Shown: piece after piece, positions 56,665 through 64,000 of the stretch | How positions within the stretch are numbered: position 1 is the first letter of the stretch | How the letters are laid out: every line of letters starts with the position of its first letter | Source of the DNA: Bacteroidota bacterium | GTDB lineage: Bacteria; Bacteroidota; Bacteroidia; Cytophagales; Spirosomataceae | Direction: 5' to 3' | Length of the DNA: 64,000 nucleotides | NCBI GenBank assembly: GCA_020161355.1 | Contig: JAIUOF010000007.1 | Location: 212,717-276,716, forward strand | The notes under the pieces: generated by a model | Seen by the model: the letters and a program-made list of their open reading frames with translations, nothing else | Told to the model about the DNA's origin: nothing | Databases searched by the model: none | Made by a program: the position numbers and the translations under genes

Positions 56665-57735
56665 ATGATAAAATTAGAAGATTTTGGATACAATTACAAA
56701 CTCCGGAAATTAAGCATTGAGAATAAGCTGTCAGACTTTGAGATTGGCAGAGTCATTGCCGAACATAAGGAAAGATATATTGTAAAAACTGAAAACGGTG
56801 AATATGAAGCTGAAATAACCGGAAATCTAAGATTTTCGGCAAAAAGCCGGATAGATTTTCCTGCAGTTGGGGATTGGGTTGCATTGACAACATACGATGC
56901 TGAATTTTCGGTAATCCATAAAATACTGCCGAGACTATCAATGATTACAAGACAAGCCGTTGGTCAATTTGGAGAAATACAAATAATAGCTACCAATATT
57001 GATTATGCATTTCTGATTCAGGCCGTTGACAGAGACTTTAATATCAACAGACTTGAAAGATATCTGACCATATGTTATTCGTCAAAAGTAAAACCGATAA
57101 TAGTATTGACGAAAACTGATTTAATTAGTGAGCAAAAGCTTACTGAAATTACTGACAGTATTAAACATCGAGTAAAAGACATTGCCGTTTTTGCGATTAG
57201 TAACGAAACTCAGGATGGTTACGAAGCCCTGAAAATGACCATTGAAAAAGGCAAAACCTATTGTATGCTTGGTTCATCAGGAGTGGGAAAGTCAACATTA
57301 TTGAACAACCTCTCAGGGAAAGCTTTAATGAGAACAGATTCAATAAGCCATAGCACAAATAAAGGAAGACACATAACAAGTCACAGGGAATTAATTGTTC
57401 TTGAAAATGGCGGAATTCTTGTTGACAATCCGGGAATGAGAGAAGTAGGAATTGCGGACACATCAAGTGGACTAGAGACCACGTTTGACAGAATTGTCCA
57501 GCTTTCTCTAGATTGCAGATTTAAAGATTGTACACATATTAGTGAAATCGGTTGTTCGGTAATTGAAGCAGTTGAAAACGGAGAAATTGACAAAAAATCG
57601 TATGAAAACTATCTGAAAATGGAGCGGGAAAAAGCACATTTTGAATCAAGCGTTGAAGAGAGACGAAAAAAAGATAAAGAGTTCGGAAAAGTGCTTAAAA
57701 ACTATAAAAAAAATATGAAGAGAAATATATTTTGA
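56665..57735 (+). CDS. rsgA: RsgA-like ribosome-biogenesis GTPase
   Basis: A 356-aa circularly permuted GTPase from ATG 56665. An N-terminal OB fold (about 25-90) is followed by G4 (LTKTD), G1/P-loop (GSSGVGKSTLLNNL) and G3 (DNPGMREVG) in the permuted order typical of RsgA. The C-terminal zinc knuckle reads CRFKDCTHISEIGC, and a basic tail follows. RsgA tests the decoding centre of the 30S subunit. The length and the YloQ-like ASPC extension suggest a possible second copy in the genome rather than the housekeeping one, but this cannot be checked here. Confidence 0.9.
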   Translation: MIKLEDFGYNYKLRKLSIENKLSDFEIGRVIAEHKERYIVKTENGEYEAEITGNLRFSAKSRIDFPAVGDWVALTTYDAEFSVIHKILPRLSMITRQAVGQFGEIQIIATNIDYAFLIQAVDRDFNINRLERYLTICYSSKVKPIIVLTKTDLISEQKLTEITDSIKHRVKDIAVFAISNETQDGYEALKMTIEKGKTYCMLGSSGVGKSTLLNNLSGKALMRTDSISHSTNKGRHITSHRELIVLENGGILVDNPGMREVGIADTSSGLETTFDRIVQLSLDCRFKDCTHISEIGCSVIEAVENGEIDKKSYENYLKMEREKAHFESSVEERRKKDKEFGKVLKNYKKNMKRNIF

Positions 57736-58267
57736 ACTTTAATTGAGAGATATAAATAGATCTGACAACTGATATTAAACCCGCTATTAAATAAAAAAAT
57801 GTAAAACAGGATTTAGGAATCTGGCGTATTGCATTGCTCAAAAGAGTGTTTTTGTGTGCTTTTCAAATATTCTGACAGACAATACTAATCTGTTTTCTTT
57901 TAGGTATTGAATTTGGTTTTATATCACTTATAGGATGATTGACCAATATCATCCAGTTTTCAAAAAGCTTAAGTCCTAAAATTCATCCGGATTTTTTACC
58001 TCCATAACATATTTTCTTTAGTATTGAAAAGTCTGTTCTTCAGGTTATTGTCATTCAAACCAACATTTAAAACAACACCCCGTCCAAGAGAGTAGGGAAG
58101 TGCGGTTTTCGGATATTACTTTTCAGAAATAACCATAATACCAGCACTGTTGCATACAGTATAGAAGAGGCGTCTTTTGCCATAAAATAAAAAAAGCAAA
58201 GGGTGGTATCTAATAACCTCAAAATCTGCATCTGGTAAATAAATCATAATTTAAACCTTTCATTTTT
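57736..58267. other. Intergenic region, nothing recognised
   Basis: About 530 bp with many stops in all frames. No tandem repeat, RNA gene or conserved palindrome was seen. It might hold decayed coding sequence, but I could not recognise any. Confidence 0.4.
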
Positions 58268-58918
58268 ATGCAAACCATTTCAGTAAAACAATGGCATCTT
58301 CTGGCCGTTTATTGCGGCATAGCGGCATTTCTATCCTATTTTCTGGCTGCTTTTGCCCCTTTTCCTGATAAGGTGGCTTTGCTACTGGCTTTTGCTTTCG
58401 GGCCGCTTTTTATGCTTTCTTCTCTGGGTCTTTTTTATCTGCTGAAGCCCTGGAAAGATTCCATTAACCTCAGGATCGCTGTCCTTTTCAATATTGTGGC
58501 TACGGCCATCCTCACCATGATGTTGGTGGTGCAGCTTGCAGGTCAGGAATTCCATCGGCAATACAAAGCTGCCGATCGGGGCAGTGTTTCGGAAGAACAG
58601 CTGAAATGGATGTATAAAGAGGTCAATTCAGTACAGTTAGGCATGGACATTGCCTGGGATATATTTATTTCACTGGGCACATTCTTTTTGGGGTGGGTGA
58701 TGCTAAAACACCCTAAAACCAACAGAATTATCGGTATTTTAGGGATGCTTTTTTCGGTGCTGTTGCTGGGTTTTAATCTCACTTACTTTCCTTCACCGCC
58801 CGTGGAGGTTGGTTCCATCGATTTTGGTCCTTTTGTGGCTTTGTGGTATTTGGTATTGATGGGATGGCTGGCCGTTAAACATAAGAGATTCAATGGGGTG
58901 GAGGCTTTAGGAAATTAA
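58268..58918 (+). CDS. Six-helix membrane protein of unknown function
   Basis: A 216-aa protein with about six transmembrane helices (LLAVYCGIAAFLSYFLAAF, VALLLAFAFGPLFMLSSLGLFYLL, AVLFNIVATAILTMMLVVQLA and three more) and one soluble loop at about 95-125 rich in charged residues (KAADRGSVSEEQLKWMYKEV). It resembles uncharacterised DUF998/DUF4386-type membrane proteins. Single gene, no function proposed. Confidence 0.7.
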   Translation: MQTISVKQWHLLAVYCGIAAFLSYFLAAFAPFPDKVALLLAFAFGPLFMLSSLGLFYLLKPWKDSINLRIAVLFNIVATAILTMMLVVQLAGQEFHRQYKAADRGSVSEEQLKWMYKEVNSVQLGMDIAWDIFISLGTFFLGWVMLKHPKTNRIIGILGMLFSVLLLGFNLTYFPSPPVEVGSIDFGPFVALWYLVLMGWLAVKHKRFNGVEALGN

Positions 58919-59096
58919 GGAAGGCTCTTAATGGGTTGCTTAAGTAAAAACAACGGATTCAATATTTTGACATCAATAAAAATGTAGAGGGTTGATTTTC
59001 TTAAATTTCTAAAAATGAAAATGCCTTTTAATATTTATTCCGGAAATATGCTTTAATTGCGGGGTAGTTTTGTGAAAATCAGCAAATCGGAAGTTT

Positions 59097-59663
59097 ATGA
59101 ATAATGACTATCTGGAAAGCGTAAAAAAGCAATTTGAGTATTACAAAATGCTTGGCGAAAAAACTTTCGCTCAACTCACCGACGAGCAGCTCTTCCTCCA
59201 AATCAATGAAGAAAGCAATAGTATTGCGACAATCGTAAAGCATTTATGGGGCAATATGCTCTCGCGATGGACTGATTTTTTGACTTCTGACGGAGAAAAA
59301 GAATGGCGAAACAGAGATGCGGAATTTGAGAATGATATAGTTGACAGAGCCGGGCTCCTGGCAAAATGGAATGAAGGCTGGGCTTGCTTGTTTCATACCC
59401 TCAGTAGCCTGACCGAAAGTGATTTGTCGAAGGAAATTTACATCAGAAATCAGGGTCATACGGTAACGGAAGCCATTAACCGGCAACTCGCCCATTACCC
59501 TTATCATGTTGGGCAGATGGTGTTTCTTGGTAAATTTTTCTGTAACCAAAACTGGACTTCTCTTTCCATCCCTAAAGGAGACTCGAAGGCATTCAATGCC
59601 GGGAAATTTGCAAAACCAAAACAAAAACAACACTTTACGAACGAATTATTGAATAAAAAATAA
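59097..59663 (+). CDS. DUF1572/DinB-like four-helix protein
   Basis: A 188-aa cytoplasmic protein. The pattern YLESVKKQFEYYKMLGEKTFAQL, NSIATIVKHLWGNMLSRWTDF and HYPYHVGQMVFLGK is that of DUF1572, a member of the DinB/YfiT-like metal-binding superfamily. The His residues in VKHLW and AHYPYHVGQ would form the metal site. Members are often thiol transferases or unknown. A small membrane-protein gene follows 10 bp later. Confidence 0.85.
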   Translation: MNNDYLESVKKQFEYYKMLGEKTFAQLTDEQLFLQINEESNSIATIVKHLWGNMLSRWTDFLTSDGEKEWRNRDAEFENDIVDRAGLLAKWNEGWACLFHTLSSLTESDLSKEIYIRNQGHTVTEAINRQLAHYPYHVGQMVFLGKFFCNQNWTSLSIPKGDSKAFNAGKFAKPKQKQHFTNELLNKK

Positions 59664-59673
59664 CGCTTGGATT

Positions 59674-59840
59674 ATGCTTGGAATGTTTATTCCGGTTATG
59701 TTAATGGTAATTTTTACAGTAGGTTTTTTTACCGCCTTTTGATTGAGAAAGATTTAAAACGTAACCTAACCAACCTCTATTTGGGATTAACATTTTCGGG
59801 CATGTGGCTTTTGATTTACTTTGTTTTGCTGAAAATTTAG
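59674..59840 (+). pseudogene. Small two-helix membrane protein, broken in a T7 run
   Basis: ATG 59674 opens a hydrophobic helix (MLGMFIPVMLMVIFTVGFF) that hits TGA at 59740. Adding one T to the T7 run at 59724-59730 continues smoothly as YRLLIEKDLKRNLTNLYLG and LTFSGMWLLIYFVLLKI with a stop at 59838. The resulting 55-aa protein has two membrane helices around a basic loop. It could be a pseudogene, a sequencing error or slippery-run frameshifting. It follows the DUF1572 gene by 10 bp. Confidence 0.45.
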
Positions 59841-59948
59841 TATGTTTTTGCTTAAACAAATAAAAGAAACATCCTAAAACTGTATGTTGAAAATTGTCAA
59901 TCCATTAGTTCGTCAATGGTCGGATTATGGTATAGTCCAAATGGAGGG

Positions 59949-60275
59949 TATTCCTGTTTTAACAGGTGCTCCTATTTTTATTCCGGAGGTTTTTCTTTAG
60001 TAAAAAGATTTCATTCGTTTATAACGAAAGTTTTTTCTTTAGTAAAAAGATTTTATTCGTTTATAACGAAAGTTTTTTCTTTAGTAAAAAGATTTCATTC
60101 GTTTATAATGAAAGTTCTTTCTTTAGTAAAAAGGTTTCATTCGTTTATAACGAAAGTTTTTTCTTTAGTAAAAAGATTTCATTCGTTTATAATGAAAGTT
60201 ATTTCTTTAGTAAAAAGATTTCATTCGTTTACAATGAAAGTTTTTTCTTTAGTAAAAAGATTTCAATACAATCGC
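59949..60275. repeat. 21/42-bp-register palindromic tandem array D
   Basis: CTTTAG recurs every 42 bp exactly (59995, 60037, 60079, 60121, 60163, 60205, 60247). Each 42-mer splits into two 21-bp units, each with a central dyad: TCTTT...AAAGA and TTCGTT...AACGAA. Two older units at 59949-59969 (CCTGTT...AACAGG) and 59970-59990 keep the same register with different arms. ORFs in two frames are by-products of the period. Confidence 0.85.
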
Positions 60276-60300
60276 CTATTGACTCACCCGTAAGACCATA

Positions 60301-60332
60301 AAAAAACGCCCTCTGAAAATCAGAAGGCGTTT
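60301..60332 (-). terminator. Rho-independent terminator after SprB-like gene
   Basis: A stem AACGCC / GGCGTT plus an inner TCTG / CAGA, followed on the minus strand by a T-run, lies 16 bp beyond the stop codon. Confidence 0.8.
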
Positions 60333-60347
60333 GTCAGTAAATCTTAA

Positions 60348-63300
60348 CTATTGGTTTTTATATATTCTAAGGATTTTCGTTTCCTTGTCGGTGGTGATTC
60401 TCAGATACCATATTTGAGACCGGAGATTTTGGGTATTGATTCTGACGCTTCCGTCATTTTCAACTTCATAGTTGAGATGATGTACATTCCCGATGCCGTC
60501 CAGAATACCTACCCGCTGTACTTTACCTTCAGGAATCTCCACTCTCAGGTAATCCAGCGTAGGGTTAGGGCCAAATTTCCATTCGCCTATCTTCTGAATG
60601 CCCTGCTGCGTCGTTTCAGGCTGGTTCACTTCTGCCAGAGGGGACTCCTCTACCGCTGCTTTTACGATGTTGTCACAGTTTACCTCCGAGCCATAAAGCT
60701 CCACATTAGCTCCGGCTGTTATCATTTTTCCTGCCAGTGTACCTTTGATAATGGTTTTGCTGGTAGCGGCGGCATCTTTGATTCCTATGTTCTCTTTGCA
60801 GTAGAAATAGCCATTCAGCTTACTGCCCGACAGCACATTCAGATTGTTGCCCATAAACAGACTAATTCCATTTGACGCTTCACCCAGCTGCACCTCTTCA
60901 TCCAGTCTTATGAATTCTTTTACAGATACGGTAGATTTCCCGCTTACCTTCAGACTCGCCCCTTTTTTCAGTTTGAGATTCTTTATGTTAATCTGACCAT
61001 TTGCCGACAAGGTCAGCGTTGCATTTTTGCCAACGACCACTCTCTTGAAATCGTTTTTGTCGCTGGTGCTTGTTTTATCGTCTTTGACTCTGAAGTTCTT
61101 ACCTGAGCTGCTGGTGTTTTCCACAAAATCAAGGGGTGCCGGAGCGGTACCTTTAATCCAGTTGCCAAAGCTTCCCTGCAGGTTGTCAGATTTGAGGAAT
61201 ACCTCCTGACCGGAAGTGCTGACATTCTGAGCATTGATCATTTTGCCTGCCATATAGGTTCCAACGCCACCAAACTGAAGTGAGGTTCCGTTCAGGCTCA
61301 CGCCTTCGGAGGCCAGCACACTGTAAGAGCATGAGCAATAACCCATGGCATCGCTTATTATGATTGTAGCTTGCGTACTGTTTACATTCCCCGACTTGTC
61401 AGTGGCAGTGATGGTAATCTTGTGCTCACCTTTGGTGCTGCAGTCAAAGGCAGTACCTGAAAGGGTCTGAGATACTACCTCACAGTTGTCACTGATTTTT
61501 TCTGCCAGATCTTTGACTTCAAGGTTTAGTTTTCCTCCTGTTCCCAGTGCAAAACTAAGATTGGATTTGACTTTTATCTGAGGGGCTATCTTGTCCAGAA
61601 TCGTTACTTCTACTTCTGCTTTGGTCTGGTTGCCTGAGTGATCACTGACTACGATGCTGATTTTCTGACTTCCTAAATCAGAACAAGAGAATGCTGTTTT
61701 GGAGATCAGGGTCTCTTTAACGGCACAGTTGTCACTTGTATGATTGATGATATCTTCAGAAAGTAGTTTTGCATTGCCTGTTTCATCCAACGATAATTCT
61801 ATTTTCCGGGTTTTTAAATCCAAAGCAGGAGCTAAGGTGTCAACCACCGTGATTGCCACCGAATCCACGGCTATATTTCCTGATTTGTCTTTTCCTGTAA
61901 ATAGTACTTTCGAAGTGCCCAGATTGCTGCAGTCAAATGAAACTTTGGAAACAAAAATGGTATCCAGACTACAATTATCAGAAGAGCCGTCGTTGAGCAT
62001 ATCTGCGGTTAAATCCGCTTTTCCTTTCACATCGAGGTATAGTTTTGCCGCTTTGGTTTTTACTACCGGCCTGATGGTATCGATAATCGTTACCGGGAAT
62101 GCAAAATTGGTACTGTTGCCATTGATATCTGTCGCTATTACATTTACGATGGGATTAGCAGGAACACAAGTTTTGGGCATATCTATCACCGTGAAAGACT
62201 TGATACCACAGGCATCATAAACCGATAGCCCGGGAGTTTCTCTGGTGATTGGCGTGATGCCATCTTTGGTTAAATACACTTTTACCTCTTTAGCACTGAT
62301 AAAAGGAGCTGTAAAATCTACCACTCTTACATTGACTGTACCTGTGGCAGTGTTTCCATAGCTATCGGTGGCAGTGACAGTTACTTTTTGTAAACCAATA
62401 TCACTGCAGGAGAAGATAGTTTTATTTACCTTGAGGGAATGATAACTACAAAAGTCATAGGAGCCATTGTCCACCATTTTAGTGTCCAGGACACCATATC
62501 CATCTACGTTCAATTCCACCACTGCGTCTTTTAACCATAAAATGGGCTCACCGCCATCGACCACATTGACATAAACATAGGCTTCAGTCAGGTTGCCATG
62601 AATATCGGTGGCAGAGACTTTAATTAACTTTCTGCCAATGTCACTACAAGTAAAATCGGTCTGGCTGAGTCTGACCTGGTCAATGCCACAGTTGTCGGCT
62701 ATTCCGTTGTTGACGTCTGAGAGTTTTAATATCCCACGACCTTCCTTATTGAGTTTGACAGTCGCTTCTTTGAGGTTTACCACAGGGAAAATATTATCAG
62801 TGAGGCTTACCACGTCTGAAATCGCTTCACAAGCACCCAGAGAGAGTTTACATCTGTATTGTGTATTCAAATTGGTGGCACCTGGATTAAAAGTAATGGT
62901 TCCAGTGTGAGTTCCTGAGTATCTTTCATTGTCCTGAATGTCCTCAAAATCTGAGCCTGCCCAAACCTGCCATTGGTAACTAACCCCTTCGAGATTGGAT
63001 TGTACTGAAAATTGGGGTGAAACGCCTTCGCAAAGTCCAACAGAAACCGGCTGCATGGAAATTTCAAGATTAGGGATAGCCTGAACCACTGTAGTGGCAG
63101 TGGATGTACAACCTTTGGGAGAAGTTACTGTAACCGTATAAGTGCCGGCAACGGTAATGGTTGCAATGGCTGAAGAGCCTAAAGCATTGGACCATGAATA
63201 TTGCCCTCCGCCAGTAGCAGTTCTGATTACAGAGGTTCGTGAGCATGACAAGTTATCAGTTCCTAAAATACTCACACTCGGTTCAAGGTTGTCAGAGCCA

Positions 63301-64000
63301 ATAACCACAGAGGTACTTGCAGTACATCCGTTGGCATCAGTTACAGTAACAGTATATGAACCTGTTGCCAGGCCGGTTCTGTCCTGAGTGGTAACTCCGC
63401 CTCCCCAACTGTAGGTATAACCAGAGGTGCCGCCACTGACAGAAATATCAATGGTACCATCATTTACGGCATTGCAGGAAACATTGGTTTTAGTGGAAGA
63501 CAAGCTAAGAATATCCGGTTGGGTAATGGTAAATGTTTGAGAGGCAGTACAGCTGTTGGCATCGGTTACCGTACAGGTGTAGGTTCCTGCTATCAATCCT
63601 GAGACACTCACTGTTCCATCTCCTGTCGGATTGCCCGGTGTCCAGTTATAAGTATATCCACCTGCTCCACCGGATGCAGCATTGACAGCAGCAGCACCTG
63701 TGCTGCCACCATTACAGGCAATGTTGGTTTGGCTGGCTTTGGTCAGCACAATGGCACTTTCGCCGGTGATGGTAAAGGTTTTATCTAAAGTACAGCCATT
63801 GGCATCTGTGATCGTGCAGGTATATGATCCTGCAGCAAGACCTGTGGCCGTAGCAGCCGTTCCGCCACTTGGTGCCCAGCTATAAGTATAGCCGGAAGTA
63901 CCACCGGAAGCTACAACAGTAGCACTACCATTGCTTCCACCATTACAAGCCACATTGGTCTGACTTGTCGTCGCACTCAAAGCAGTAGGTTCGGTAATGG
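60348..64000 (-). CDS. Large SprB-repeat / Ig-like surface protein, T9SS cargo, 5' truncated
   Basis: At least 1,216 residues. The frame stays open to the window edge, so the start lies beyond it. The visible N-terminal part has SprB repeats with the core QTNVACNGGSNGSATVVASGG...GYTYSWAPSGG and SYTCTITDANGCT. The middle part holds about seven HYR-like domains, each with the pattern DNC...DLGxxKVxVTATDxxGN. The last about 75 residues form a type A T9SS sorting domain (FGPNPTLDYLRVEIPEG). Such adhesins are secreted by the Por/T9SS machinery and act in gliding or attachment. No gld or spr genes are in the window. The low-complexity T/S/G repeats suggest length variation. Confidence 0.9.
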   Translation of the reverse strand, partial: ITEPTALSATTSQTNVACNGGSNGSATVVASGGTSGYTYSWAPSGGTAATATGLAAGSYTCTITDANGCTLDKTFTITGESAIVLTKASQTNIACNGGSTGAAAVNAASGGAGGYTYNWTPGNPTGDGTVSVSGLIAGTYTCTVTDANSCTASQTFTITQPDILSLSSTKTNVSCNAVNDGTIDISVSGGTSGYTYSWGGGVTTQDRTGLATGSYTVTVTDANGCTASTSVVIGSDNLEPSVSILGTDNLSCSRTSVIRTATGGGQYSWSNALGSSAIATITVAGTYTVTVTSPKGCTSTATTVVQAIPNLEISMQPVSVGLCEGVSPQFSVQSNLEGVSYQWQVWAGSDFEDIQDNERYSGTHTGTITFNPGATNLNTQYRCKLSLGACEAISDVVSLTDNIFPVVNLKEATVKLNKEGRGILKLSDVNNGIADNCGIDQVRLSQTDFTCSDIGRKLIKVSATDIHGNLTEAYVYVNVVDGGEPILWLKDAVVELNVDGYGVLDTKMVDNGSYDFCSYHSLKVNKTIFSCSDIGLQKVTVTATDSYGNTATGTVNVRVVDFTAPFISAKEVKVYLTKDGITPITRETPGLSVYDACGIKSFTVIDMPKTCVPANPIVNVIATDINGNSTNFAFPVTIIDTIRPVVKTKAAKLYLDVKGKADLTADMLNDGSSDNCSLDTIFVSKVSFDCSNLGTSKVLFTGKDKSGNIAVDSVAITVVDTLAPALDLKTRKIELSLDETGNAKLLSEDIINHTSDNCAVKETLISKTAFSCSDLGSQKISIVVSDHSGNQTKAEVEVTILDKIAPQIKVKSNLSFALGTGGKLNLEVKDLAEKISDNCEVVSQTLSGTAFDCSTKGEHKITITATDKSGNVNSTQATIIISDAMGYCSCSYSVLASEGVSLNGTSLQFGGVGTYMAGKMINAQNVSTSGQEVFLKSDNLQGSFGNWIKGTAPAPLDFVENTSSSGKNFRVKDDKTSTSDKNDFKRVVVGKNATLTLSANGQINIKNLKLKKGASLKVSGKSTVSVKEFIRLDEEVQLGEASNGISLFMGNNLNVLSGSKLNGYFYCKENIGIKDAAATSKTIIKGTLAGKMITAGANVELYGSEVNCDNIVKAAVEESPLAEVNQPETTQQGIQKIGEWKFGPNPTLDYLRVEIPEGKVQRVGILDGIGNVHHLNYEVENDGSVRINTQNLRSQIWYLRITTDKETKILRIYKNQ

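Noticed and set aside
59916..60301. Two overlapping ORFs with SLVKRFHSF and FFSKKISFVYNES repeats
   Set aside because: Both frames are equally open because of the 42-bp period of array D, so neither is credible as a gene.

Overview
The window looks like a chromosomal segment of a Bacteroidota bacterium, most likely order Cytophagales. The evidence is Por/T9SS C-terminal sorting domains, SprB-type repeats, S46 and S9 secreted peptidases, many Bacteroidota-style lipoproteins, promoters of the TTTG-N20-22-TAnnTTTG kind, and a type II-C CRISPR-Cas9 locus with a 46-bp repeat. Species and genus cannot be fixed from the sequence alone.

Left part (1-30 kb) is mostly ordinary genome. It holds a truncated FG-GAP/ASPIC protein overlapping a CxxCH lipoprotein, an S9 peptidase, an orphan maltokinase, a PhoB/PhoR-like two-component pair, an RluA-type pseudouridine synthase, an AI-2E family transporter with TatC, GlyA, an S46 dipeptidyl-peptidase, a sulfurtransferase, an SDR39U1 epimerase, GH20 and GH16 glycosidases, RibBA, a SpoU methyltransferase, a T9SS-exported SASA esterase, PheS and a VanX-like dipeptidase. 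From 30 to 35.8 kb come a nucleoside-recognition (SpmA/SpmB-like) membrane protein, a repeat-rich intergenic zone, a TPR-like lipoprotein, a frameshifted S74-domain gene and a small conserved protein.

The centre (35.8-46.4 kb) is a complete type II-C CRISPR-Cas locus. It has 59 perfect 46-bp repeats with 29-31 nt spacers, transcribed on +, then cas2, cas1 and cas9 on -, and an unannotated tracrRNA on + just upstream of cas9. Each repeat carries an apparent Bacteroidota promoter. The degenerate repeats lie at the 5' (transcription-upstream) end and are fused to a dispersed two-hairpin element that shares 18 of 19 bases with the 5' part of the CRISPR repeat. A perfect 15-bp inverted repeat sits directly before cas1. 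Cas9 is much more AT-rich than cas1/cas2.

The right part (46.4-64 kb) is accessory. It contains four intergenic tandem arrays with different sequences but the same strict 21-bp register (46.42-46.93, 48.08-48.33, 48.37-48.69 and 59.95-60.28 kb), which no standard feature type explains. Around them are a GC-rich NAD-epimerase, a Crp/Fnr regulator with two tandem outer-membrane-barrel paralogues that share an upstream dyad, a run of secreted serine hydrolases, RsgA, small membrane proteins and a DUF1572/DinB-like protein. The window closes with the 3' part of a very large SprB-repeat, T9SS-exported surface protein. No tRNA, rRNA, IS transposase or phage module was seen.
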